DNA of 9,955 nt from NCBI GenBank assembly GCA_900770445.1, contig CAAGKO010000070.1, positions 1-9,955 of the forward strand, given 5' to 3'. Both the position numbers and the translations under genes were made by a program. The notes under the pieces were generated by a model. That model was not told the origin of the DNA. It saw only the letters and a program-made list of their open reading frames with translations, and made no database searches. Shown here piece by piece: positions 1-6,249 of the stretch (the first letter of the stretch is position 1; each line of letters starts with the position of its first letter). The DNA comes from an uncultured Oribacterium sp. GTDB lineage: Bacteria; Bacillota; Clostridia; Lachnospirales; Lachnospiraceae.

Positions 1-770
1 CCGGCAGCGAGCAGCTGACCAATCAGGGCTGCGATATCGTGTTCGACCATGTGGGCTTTGCCTACAACTCCGGCGAAACGGTGCTGCGGGACGTCTCCTT
101 TACCGCAAAGCAGGGCGAGGTCACGGCACTGGTGGGCCCCTCCGGCGGCGGCAAGACTACCGTTTCCCGGCTGGCGGCACGGTTCTGGGACTACCAGAAG
201 GGCCGCATCACCGTGGGCGGCATGGAAGTTTCCCGAATCGACCCGGAAAAGCTCATGAACCTGTATTCCATCGTGTTTCAGGATGTGACGCTGTTTGACA
301 ACACGATCCTGGAAAATATCCGTCTGGGCCGCAAAGGTGCCACCGACGAGGAGGTCCTTGCGGCGGCAAAGCTGGCAAACTGCGAGGAATTTGCCGAAAA
401 GCTGCCGGACAAGTGGAACACGAACATCGGTGAGAATGGCTGCGCCCTTTCCGGCGGCGAGCGTCAGCGCATTTCCATTGCCCGTGCCTTCCTAAAGGAC
501 GCGCCCATCATTCTGCTGGACGAAGCCACCGCCAGCTTGGACGTGGAGAACGAAACGGCCATTCAGGAGGCTCTTTCCCGGCTCATAAAACACAAAACTG
601 TCCTTATCATCGCCCACCGGATGCGCACCGTAGCCGGGGCGGACAAAATCGTGGTGCTGTCCGACGGCGTGGTGGCCGAACAGGGCGCACCCGATTCACT
701 TTATGCCCGGAACGGCCAATACACCCACATGGTGGATCTGCAGACCGAAAGCCAGAGCTGGGCCATCTGA
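1..770 (+). CDS. ABC exporter, C-terminal ATPase domain (5' end outside window)
   Basis: This is the nucleotide-binding half of an ABC exporter that uses ATP to move a substrate across the cytoplasmic membrane. The frame is open back to base 3 with no start needed, so the gene begins upstream and its membrane domain is not visible. In order one sees Walker A (GPSGGGKTT, bases 135-161), a Q-loop (FQDVTLFD, about 276-299), the ABC signature (LSGGERQ, about 447-467), Walker B (IILLDEAT, about 507-530), a D-loop SLD and the H-loop (IIAHR, about 606-620). All catalytic motifs are intact. The tail (AEQGAP..LQTESQSW) is typical of fused membrane-ATPase exporters, where the partner subunit usually lies next door, here probably to the left. 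The substrate cannot be told. It is convergent with the ROK kinase gene and ends 27 bases before a strong terminator. Confidence 0.93.
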   Translation, partial: GSEQLTNQGCDIVFDHVGFAYNSGETVLRDVSFTAKQGEVTALVGPSGGGKTTVSRLAARFWDYQKGRITVGGMEVSRIDPEKLMNLYSIVFQDVTLFDNTILENIRLGRKGATDEEVLAAAKLANCEEFAEKLPDKWNTNIGENGCALSGGERQRISIARAFLKDAPIILLDEATASLDVENETAIQEALSRLIKHKTVLIIAHRMRTVAGADKIVVLSDGVVAEQGAPDSLYARNGQYTHMVDLQTESQSWAI

Positions 771-797
771 CCCAATTCAAAAACAGCCCCCCGGCAC

Positions 798-840
798 AAC
801 AAATCAAAACCACCAGCTTAGCTGGTGGTTTTGATTTGTT
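798..840. terminator. Bidirectional rho-independent terminator between convergent genes
   Basis: A perfect 20-base inverted repeat (798-817 and 821-840) with a three-base TTA loop. The GC-rich core is CCACCAGC/GCTGGTGG, flanked by A-rich and T-rich arms, so it can terminate transcription from either side: the ABC gene from the left and the ROK kinase operon from the right. The last two bases of the right arm are part of the ROK stop codon (839-841), so the hairpin directly abuts that gene. Confidence 0.9.
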
Positions 841-1708
841 AAGCCGTTGTGTCGATCGCGAGCTTGATGGCGCCCATGATGCCCTGGTCGTCGTGAAGGG
901 AGGCCGGGACGATGTAGTGGTCGAGGTCGGCGAGCTCGTCGGTGCGGATGTAGCCGTTTACCATGGACTTCACCTTTTCACGGATGAGTGGGAAGAGCTG
1001 CGCCTGGTGCATGACGCCACCTCCGAGGATGATGATCTGCGGGCTCAGGGTCATGATGAGGGTGGTGCAGGCTTCCGCGATGTAGTGCGCTTCGATATCC
1101 CATACCTTCGGATCATCCTTCAGGGTGATGGCTTTCTGTCCCCAGCGCTCTTCGATGGCCGGACCGGCGGCCATGCCCTCGAAGCAGCTGCCATGGTAAG
1201 GGCAGTGGCCTGCATACGTATCGTCCGGGTGCTTCATCAGCGGGATGTGCCCGAACTCCGGGTGAAGCATGCCGTGTACGAGATGACCACCGGAGAGGAT
1301 ACCGGCACCGACGCCGGTACCGATCGTGATGTAGACGGCATCCGTGAGACCGCGCGCCTGTCCGTAGGTGAGCTCACCGAGGAGAGAACCGTTGACGTCG
1401 GTGTCGAAGCCGACCGGCACGCCGAGCGCGCGCTTCAGTATGCCGACGATGTCAACATGAGCCCAGCCCTTCTTTGGGGTCGTCGTGATGTAGCCGTAGG
1501 TCGGCGAGTTCCGGCGAAGATCGACCGGACCGAAGCAGGCCACACCGAGAGCCGTGATCTCCTTATCACGGAACCAGTCAATGATCGCGGGCAGCGTTTC
1601 CTCCGGTGTGGTCGTCGGGATGGATGTCTGCTCGAGAATCGTTCCGTTTTCGTCGCCGAGCGCGCACACCATCTTCGTGCCACCGGCCTCTAAAGCTCCG
1701 TAAAACAT
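839..1708 (-). CDS. ROK-family sugar kinase, fructokinase-like
   Basis: A ROK-family kinase of 289 residues, likely phosphorylating a hexose such as fructose with ATP in the cytoplasm. Visible are the N-terminal phosphate loop (GALEAGGTK, residues 4-12), the catalytic segment DTDVNG with the likely base Asp104, the second phosphate motif ITIGTGVGAGI (127-137), and the zinc site: EFGH with His154, then Cys169, His172 and Cys175 in HCPYHGSC. An ILGGG motif (227-231) contacts the nucleotide. The zinc pattern and length match Bacillus-type fructokinases (YdhR/GmuE, ScrK group). The start is set at ATG 1708 because GGAGG lies five bases before it; an in-frame ATG at 1720 overlaps that Shine-Dalgarno and would add only MEAI. 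It lies 33 bases after the hydrolase gene and is probably the last gene of the operon. The sugar specificity is inferred, not shown. Confidence 0.92.
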   Translation of the reverse strand: MFYGALEAGGTKMVCALGDENGTILEQTSIPTTTPEETLPAIIDWFRDKEITALGVACFGPVDLRRNSPTYGYITTTPKKGWAHVDIVGILKRALGVPVGFDTDVNGSLLGELTYGQARGLTDAVYITIGTGVGAGILSGGHLVHGMLHPEFGHIPLMKHPDDTYAGHCPYHGSCFEGMAAGPAIEERWGQKAITLKDDPKVWDIEAHYIAEACTTLIMTLSPQIIILGGGVMHQAQLFPLIREKVKSMVNGYIRTDELADLDHYIVPASLHDDQGIMGAIKLAIDTTA

Positions 1709-1741
1709 AATTGCCTCCATAATATAAAATAGATATTCGGT

Positions 1742-2566
1742 TTATATTATATACTGGATGAAGAAGTTCTGCGCAGCCTGTACGCGTTCCTTTTCACCGG
1801 CCTCATGGGCGAAGCCCGGGAGGATGGTCAGCTCCGTATGGACGCCGTGATCCTGAAAGTTTTTCTGCAGGCTCTTCATACGGGCTACGCGGTTATCGCC
1901 ATACGGGGAGTCGCCGATAAACTTGTTATCGAGCTCGCCGACACTGATGAGAACGGGTACCTTCTTTACAGCTTCTAGGTCGACATCATGACCGAAGTAA
2001 TCCTTGAAATCGCGGATACCCCAGAAGTAGTCCTCGTCGGGATTCAGGAAGGTCGGACGGCCGGGTGCACCGATGGAGCAGGCCTTCAGACGATCAGGGT
2101 GAGCGAAGAGGAAGCGGTTTACGAACTGTCCGCCACCGGAGTGCCCGAACATGAAAAACTGATCGCTGTGAACGCCCGGATACCGATTCGCCATATCCTC
2201 GATCATATCGAGGAGGATCAGATCATAACGGATGCCGTCGCAGGAGAGGAGCTTATAGCTGTTGAAATCATCGCGCTGAATGAGACCGCCCGGGAATATC
2301 GGCGCGAGTACCGCCATGTGATACTTGTCCGCGAGCTCCTTCGCCTGTTTGATATACTCTTCGATCGCACAGCCGGTTCCGTGAATGATGACGAGCAGAG
2401 AGTAGTCATGCTCTGCTTCATCGTAGTAGCAGTCCGGGAGATGCACCCAGTAGTGGAAGCGCTGATCGGTCGGGCAGTGCCAGAGCATATTTAAGTAAGC
2501 ATTGCCGAACAGATTTTTCTGCTGCTCAAGCGTGAGATTCGTAGCCAATGGATTCTGATTTGCCAT
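1742..2566 (-). CDS. Alpha/beta hydrolase, esterase-like
   Basis: A cytoplasmic serine hydrolase of 274 residues with no signal peptide. The fold is marked by the oxyanion segment HGTG (62-65), the nucleophile elbow GHSGGG with Ser143, a likely acid Asp213 in SVGELDNKF, and His254 in GFAHEAG, giving a complete Ser-Asp-His triad. The family is broad (esterases, PHB-depolymerase-like and dienelactone-hydrolase-like proteins), so the substrate is not known. A GGAGG six bases before ATG 2566 fixes the start. Only 15 bases separate it from the transporter gene upstream and 33 from the kinase downstream, so the three are likely co-transcribed. The context suggests it cleaves an ester or lactone brought in by the transporter, but that is inference. 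Confidence 0.88.
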   Translation of the reverse strand: MANQNPLATNLTLEQQKNLFGNAYLNMLWHCPTDQRFHYWVHLPDCYYDEAEHDYSLLVIIHGTGCAIEEYIKQAKELADKYHMAVLAPIFPGGLIQRDDFNSYKLLSCDGIRYDLILLDMIEDMANRYPGVHSDQFFMFGHSGGGQFVNRFLFAHPDRLKACSIGAPGRPTFLNPDEDYFWGIRDFKDYFGHDVDLEAVKKVPVLISVGELDNKFIGDSPYGDNRVARMKSLQKNFQDHGVHTELTILPGFAHEAGEKERVQAAQNFFIQYII

Positions 2567-2581
2567 ACTGTACCTCCAGGA

Positions 2582-3886
2582 TTACAGGAATTTACCGAAA
2601 ACGAAGCTTGCAACGACGAGCATGACGGCACCACCGATTCTGGAAGAAATCTGAGCGTAGGACATCAGCTCCATGCGGTGTGCAGCACCGAGACACTGTA
2701 CATCACCTGCTCCACCGCCGTTCGCCATGCAGAGACCAGCGGTCAGCATCGCCTCTACAGGATAGAAGTGAAGGAGCTTTCCGACGATGAAGGTTCCGAT
2801 CATCGCACCGATGACTGTCGCCATGATGATGAGGATATAAGCCGGATTCGTGAAGACCTTTGCGTAGTCCGTGAGATTCGTACCGATACCGACGGTGATC
2901 ATCAGCGGGAAGGACATAAACTTTACGAAGAACTGCTGCATGCCTCTTGCGCCGGCCTTTACGTTTTCTGGCAGGATATTCGTCATATTCAGAATCGCCA
3001 TCAGGATGACCATGAACGCGAAGGCATGGATACTGAAGCCGAGGTTCGCGTGGTTGATGATGGAGATGTGCTTGGCGTAGAAATTTGCTACATTGAAGCA
3101 TACGACGCCGAGTGCGAGACCGGTTGCGTAGTCGGCTGCGGTCGGCTTCACCTCACTGGCCTTCGCGTTGACATTTTCTTCACCGACCATGAGACGACCA
3201 TTACCTGTCATGGATGGCTTGATCTGGCCGAGCTTGTTCAGCAGCGCAGACATGAAAACGGCGCAGAGATTGCCAATGCTGATGATCGCAAAGGCAGATG
3301 CATACCAGGAGGAAGCGTCCCCGCCAGTAGCAGCAGCCCACATCTTGCTCATCGGTGTGATGCCGGCACCGTTACCACCGCCCATGACCGGAATAGCATA
3401 GGTGGCCATCGCCTCGATCGCGCCGACGCCAGTGATGGCACCGACGAGACCGGCGAGGCCGAGCGCACCCGCGATACCTGCGATAATCGTCGGGATGAAT
3501 CCGGCGAAGGATTTGATGAGCATCTTACGATCAACCGAGAGCACAGAGCCGGTGATCAGAACGAGAATATAGAGGTCGAGGAAACCGGTGGAGCCGTTGA
3601 AGGTATTCAGGGCTTCCATCGAGCCTTCACCGATCAGGTGGAAGGTGTTCATCGCGCCGGCTACGAGGCAGGAGAAAAGCATGCCGCCACCGAACCAGGT
3701 CTTCCAGACCGGGATATGGTCACCTACCCAGCCGAGCAGTGTGCCGATGATCATCGCAAAAGCGAGTGCACCGACCATGTTGGTCAGCATCCAGTCATTG
3801 GCTGCCATCACCATCACCAGTACACTGAATATAAGGTACATCCACAGAGGGAAACCAAGGATCTTCGTTTCTTTTAACGTATTCAC
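2582..3886 (-). CDS. 2-hydroxycarboxylate transporter family (CitS/MaeN type)
   Basis: A multi-spanning secondary transporter of 434 residues in the 2HCT family, which carries citrate, malate or lactate with Na+ or H+ or by exchange. Hydrophobic segments run through the whole length. The two family re-entrant loops are present: GGGNGAG and NGGGAGD (residues 174-180 and 394-400, numbered from the in-frame ATG at 3901). After the second comes AHRMELMSYAQISSRIGG, the hallmark C-terminal segment, including the conserved substrate-binding Arg of ISSRIGG. From memory of CitS structures, a second substrate Arg sits in NRGGSGD; here that position is Gly and the Ser is Ala, so citrate may not be the substrate. 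GTG 3886 is chosen as start because GGGAGGA lies six bases upstream; the ATG at 3901 overlaps that ribosome site and would add five residues. It is the first gene of the operon, downstream of the LysR gene. Confidence 0.93.
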   Translation of the reverse strand: MNTLKETKILGFPLWMYLIFSVLVMVMAANDWMLTNMVGALAFAMIIGTLLGWVGDHIPVWKTWFGGGMLFSCLVAGAMNTFHLIGEGSMEALNTFNGSTGFLDLYILVLITGSVLSVDRKMLIKSFAGFIPTIIAGIAGALGLAGLVGAITGVGAIEAMATYAIPVMGGGNGAGITPMSKMWAAATGGDASSWYASAFAIISIGNLCAVFMSALLNKLGQIKPSMTGNGRLMVGEENVNAKASEVKPTAADYATGLALGVVCFNVANFYAKHISIINHANLGFSIHAFAFMVILMAILNMTNILPENVKAGARGMQQFFVKFMSFPLMITVGIGTNLTDYAKVFTNPAYILIIMATVIGAMIGTFIVGKLLHFYPVEAMLTAGLCMANGGGAGDVQCLGAAHRMELMSYAQISSRIGGAVMLVVASFVFGKFL

Positions 3887-3915
3887 AGTAAATCCTCCCA
3901 TAAAGTCAAACAGAA

Positions 3916-3944
3916 TTTATAAAGCACTTTTATTCACCGGTAAA
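3916..3944 (-). promoter_or_regulatory. Candidate promoter of the transporter operon
   Basis: On the minus strand TTTACC (3944-3939) and TATAAA (3921-3916) are 17 bases apart, four and five of six matches to the vegetative consensus. Transcription would start near 3909, about 10 bases before the SD of the GTG start. This is by eye only; the AT-rich stretch offers weaker alternatives, such as TTGCAC with TAGAAT 18 bases apart further upstream. Confidence 0.45.
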
Positions 3945-3980
3945 TTTGATAAATGAATTCTACAAAAAGAATGAATGATT

Positions 3981-3994
3981 GTGCAAGATTGCAC
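3981..3994. promoter_or_regulatory. Dyad GTGCAA-GA-TTGCAC, candidate LysR-type operator
   Basis: A perfect 6+6 base dyad with a two-base centre, about 37 bases upstream of the candidate -35 of the transporter operon. LysR-type regulators bind dyads at about this distance. The T to A spacing inside it is 10 bases rather than the classical 11, so the match to a LysR box is approximate. The adjacent LysR gene is the natural candidate to bind here; this is inference. Confidence 0.35.
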
Positions 3995-4053
3995 CGATGT
4001 CGATTCTTCTATGGAATGATAACGATCTGGAATGGACAGAATGCAATAAGGTG

Positions 4054-4103
4054 AAAAAAGAAGCCTTCGTCATATTCTGCGATTTGAATGACGAAGGCTT
4101 CTT
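4054..4103 (-). terminator. Rho-independent terminator of the LysR gene
   Basis: A perfect 16-base stem (4058-4073 with 4088-4103) and a 14-base loop, followed on the minus strand by a run of six T (4059-4054). It lies 31 bases after the LysR stop codon. Nothing resembling a U-run follows on the plus strand, so it works leftward only. It separates the regulator transcript from the transporter operon, implying that the operon has its own promoter. Confidence 0.85.
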
Positions 4104-4134
4104 CCTGTTTCGTTATGAGCTTGATTCCAAAACG

Positions 4135-5064
4135 TTATCGATTTCTGGCGGATGCACTGATCATGTAGCGCCAGACGATTTCTGCAGATGGCGATAAGCT
4201 ACGCCCCTTTTTCCGTGCGACGATGACGTAGCGATAGAGCGCTTCGCCCTTGATGGTGCCATAGATCGGATGTTCACCGGCGACTGAATTTCGAATGGTC
4301 ATATGAGGCAGCAGCGCGATGCCCCACCCACTGCAGGCGACCAGGTAGCGTGTATCGACATAGTCGATGCGCTGTGGATGGATAGGTGTGATGCGATATT
4401 TCTTAAAAAAGGAATTCTCTGCATCATAGAGTCCCTGACCAGGCGTCGCCAGGATGAAACGAAGAGAAGGGTTACGGAAACGCTGGATGTCGATTTCTAT
4501 CGGATGATCGAGTGAATTATCAGAGATGTCCAGGCCTTCCAGAATCGGCGATTCTCTCGGAATGACGAATATGAGCGGATCCTCCTGTACCGGCATATAC
4601 TCGATGTTCTCGGAGTGTACAGGCTCCGTATAGATGGCTAAGTCGACGGATTCGTTTTCCAGCTCGTCTTCGCACTGCTGGGAGCTGCGATTCAGGTAGC
4701 TGAGCTGTATCTCTGGATGTGTCATCATGAAAGGCGCAGCCTGTGCACCAGCGTAGGCACCACCACGATGTGTTGTGGCGATCAGTACAGGCGCTGCGGG
4801 AATCTGATTAAACTGTCGAAGACTATCCATCATCTCGCTTTCGAGCTGCACATAGCGCCGGGCAAAATCAAGAAAAATCTCGCCCTGCGGTGTCACACTG
4901 ATCGGGCTGTGCGTGCGGTCAAAAGGTGCAAATCCCAGCTCCTTTTCGAGCTTGTTCAGCTGTTTGGTGAGAGCTGGTTGAGAGATAAACAGATGCTTCG
5001 CTGCCTGCGTGATATTACGACATTTTTCTACTTCGAGAACATAATGGAGAATGCTTGTATCCAT
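4135..5064 (-). CDS. LysR-type transcriptional regulator
   Basis: A DNA-binding regulator of 309 residues. The N-terminal winged helix-turn-helix covers roughly residues 3-62, with the typical ITQAAKHLFISQPALTKQL segment (18-36) and KLEKELG next. A linker helix leads into the effector-binding domain (about 90-295), which usually senses a small metabolite. A GGAGG five bases before ATG 5064 supports the start. LysR regulators often lie next to the genes they control; here it is upstream of and co-directional with the transporter operon rather than divergent, and has its own terminator. Control of the carboxylate transporter, hydrolase and kinase genes is therefore likely but inferred, and the inducer is unknown. 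Confidence 0.93.
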   Translation of the reverse strand: MDTSILHYVLEVEKCRNITQAAKHLFISQPALTKQLNKLEKELGFAPFDRTHSPISVTPQGEIFLDFARRYVQLESEMMDSLRQFNQIPAAPVLIATTHRGGAYAGAQAAPFMMTHPEIQLSYLNRSSQQCEDELENESVDLAIYTEPVHSENIEYMPVQEDPLIFVIPRESPILEGLDISDNSLDHPIEIDIQRFRNPSLRFILATPGQGLYDAENSFFKKYRITPIHPQRIDYVDTRYLVACSGWGIALLPHMTIRNSVAGEHPIYGTIKGEALYRYVIVARKKGRSLSPSAEIVWRYMISASARNR

Positions 5065-5094
5065 GGGAACCTCCGGAATCGATGTCTTAGTGAT

Positions 5095-5103
5095 AGTATA
5101 TCA
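5095..5103 (-). promoter_or_regulatory. Candidate extended -10 promoter of the LysR gene
   Basis: On the minus strand TGATATACT is an extended -10 element (TGn followed by TATACT, five of six matches). It would start transcription about 25 bases before ATG 5064. No good -35 is seen at 17 bases, which fits extended -10 promoters. Visual call only. Confidence 0.4.
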
Positions 5104-5248
5104 GAAGCGGAGCGAAAAATAATTGAAATTTTGTGTGATATGCTGCTGAGACGAGAGCGGAAGCAACTGTTCCCACGAAGAGATGATGGTCCGGGCGACA
5201 GCATTGGACTGTGCACATGGGCAGAAAGTTCAAATATGGAATTCAAGT

Positions 5249-5276
5249 AAAAAAGAGAGTCGATAGAGACTCTCTT
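5249..5276 (-). terminator. Rho-independent terminator of the prolyl isomerase gene
   Basis: A nine-base perfect stem (5253-5261 with 5268-5276), a six-base loop, and a run of six T on the minus strand (5254-5249). It lies 27 bases after the isomerase stop codon and separates this gene from the LysR gene, which is read in the same direction. Confidence 0.85.
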
Positions 5277-5303
5277 AAAGATTATGAAAATACGCTTCGG
5301 GAT

Positions 5304-5789
5304 TTACTCCTCGACCGTAACCTTCGTCATGGTGACAGCGACTACCGGTGCGTCCTGCCAGCCGGTCGGGGTGGAAGCGATACGGTCAACCTCATCCATG
5401 CCGTCGATGACCTTACCGAATGCAGCGTACTGACCATCGAGGTAGGAAGCATCTGCATGCATGATGAAGAACTGGGAACCAGCGGAGTCCGGATCCATCG
5501 CACGCGCCATGGAAATCACGCCACGCTTGTGCTGAAGATCGTTCTTCACACCGTTGGAAGAGAACTCACCCTTGATGTTCCAGCCCGGGCCGCCGGTACC
5601 GTTGCCATCCGGATCACCACCCTGGATCATGAAACCAGGAATGATGCGGTGGAAGGTCAGACCATCATAGAAGCCCTGCTTTACGAGCTTTACGAAATTC
5701 TCTACCGTGATCGGTGCGATCTCAGGATACAGCTCGAGCTTGATATCCTTGTCGTCGTCCATATGAATCGTTACGATTGGATTAGCCAT
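5304..5789 (-). CDS. Cyclophilin-type peptidyl-prolyl cis-trans isomerase
   Basis: A compact single-domain cyclophilin of 161 residues that speeds proline isomerisation during protein folding. No signal peptide is visible, so it is cytoplasmic. The active-site pattern is complete: FHR (46-48) with the catalytic Arg, IQGGDPDGNGTGG (55-67), SQFFI (105-109) and LDGQYAAFGKV (117-127). Tyr121 stands where eukaryotic cyclophilins have the cyclosporin-contacting Trp, which is usual in bacteria. An AGAGG about nine bases before ATG 5789 supports the start. The gene is monocistronic, with its own candidate promoter and terminator, and divergent from the surface-protein gene. Its last 26 codons are found again, degraded, at 8867-8942. 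Confidence 0.95.
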   Translation of the reverse strand: MANPIVTIHMDDDKDIKLELYPEIAPITVENFVKLVKQGFYDGLTFHRIIPGFMIQGGDPDGNGTGGPGWNIKGEFSSNGVKNDLQHKRGVISMARAMDPDSAGSQFFIMHADASYLDGQYAAFGKVIDGMDEVDRIASTPTGWQDAPVVAVTMTKVTVEE

Positions 5790-5825
5790 AATTGAAAACC
5801 TCTTTTCATTGATTTATCTCTATGG

Positions 5826-5854
5826 ATTCTACCAGTAAAACGCAGGCAGAACAA
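5826..5854 (-). promoter_or_regulatory. Candidate promoter of the prolyl isomerase gene
   Basis: On the minus strand TTGTTC (5854-5849) and TAGAAT (5831-5826) are exactly 17 bases apart. The -10 matches five of six consensus bases, the -35 only its TTG. The start site would be near 5819, leaving a leader of about 30 bases. Confidence 0.45.
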
Positions 5855-5935
5855 TAGAAAAAGGGAGATTCGCTGATTGCAGTTTCAGACTGTTCTCGTC
5901 CTCGAATTGCATATGAAGAGCTGAATTGTTGAAAA

Positions 5936-5970
5936 TGGACATGGAATTTTCCTCGCCATAATTCTATAAT
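5936..5970 (+). promoter_or_regulatory. Possible promoter region of the surface-protein gene
   Basis: A perfect TATAAT occurs at 5965-5970, but no good -35 lies 17 bases upstream. TGGACA (5936-5941, five of six matches) is near, 15 bases before an alternative CATAAT at 5957. The leader to ATG 6055 would be about 75 bases. The location between divergent genes supports a promoter, but the exact elements are uncertain. Confidence 0.3.
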
Positions 5971-6054
5971 AATCAAAATGTAGGGAGATAGGAGAGGTTA
6001 ACTCGTACTTTCGCCTGATTGTTGTCAAGAGTTTCTTTGACGAGAGGAGGAAAC

Positions 6055-6249
6055 ATGAGAAAGAAAAAGCTGACAAAAACGTTGGCGGTCCTACTGACGG
6101 CGGGCATGCTGACGCAGAGCATGTCGCTTTCTGTTCTGGCCGAGAACGTGGAAGCTTCTTATGAAGCGAACATGTCCGGAACAGAAAGCAACACCGGAAA
6201 GGAGAGCACAACAGAAAACCCATCCGTAGTGCGGGGGGGGTGGAACTGA
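6055..6249 (+). CDS. N-terminal part of surface protein, signal peptide, off-frame at G8 tract
   Basis: This frame holds the first 61-62 codons of the sortase-anchored protein that continues in the next frame at 6240. It begins at ATG 6055 with AGGAGG four bases upstream. It encodes a clear Sec signal peptide: a basic MRKKKLTK start, a hydrophobic core and a likely cut after SVLA (residue 29). The mature part is Ser/Thr/Glu-rich, like the start of the downstream frame. At 6233-6240 it runs into eight G and then stops at TGA 6247. Adding one G (or losing two) joins it to the long frame to give VVRGGVELTQ. As written it would make only a 64-residue secreted peptide. Phase variation, programmed slippage, recent inactivation or a base-calling error are all possible. 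Confidence 0.85.
   Translation: MRKKKLTKTLAVLLTAGMLTQSMSLSVLAENVEASYEANMSGTESNTGKESTTENPSVVRGGWN
6233..6240 (+). repeat. Homopolymeric G8 tract, candidate contingency locus
   Basis: Eight consecutive G inside the coding sequence, exactly where the surface-protein frame breaks. Runs of this kind gain and lose bases by slipped-strand mispairing and are a known on/off switch for surface antigens in other bacteria. Here eight G is the off state, while six or nine would be on. Confidence 0.85.

Noticed and set aside
836..1693. Plus-strand open frame of 285 codons opposite the ROK kinase
   Set aside because: It is antisense to a gene with complete ROK motifs, lacks any recognisable domain, and begins inside the terminator.
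2678..3877. Long plus-strand open frame of about 400 codons opposite the transporter gene
   Set aside because: It lies wholly antisense to a well-recognised transporter, its protein is rich in His, Asp, Glu and Arg without domains, and it has no ribosome site. It is a by-product of the codon use on the other strand.
3979..4197. Small plus-strand open frame over the LysR terminator
   Set aside because: It crosses the terminator hairpin and the LysR 3' end in antisense, and has no ribosome site.
6019..6054. Earlier TTG start at 6019 for the surface protein
   Set aside because: It would place 12 extra residues before the basic signal-peptide start, while ATG 6055 has AGGAGG at proper spacing.
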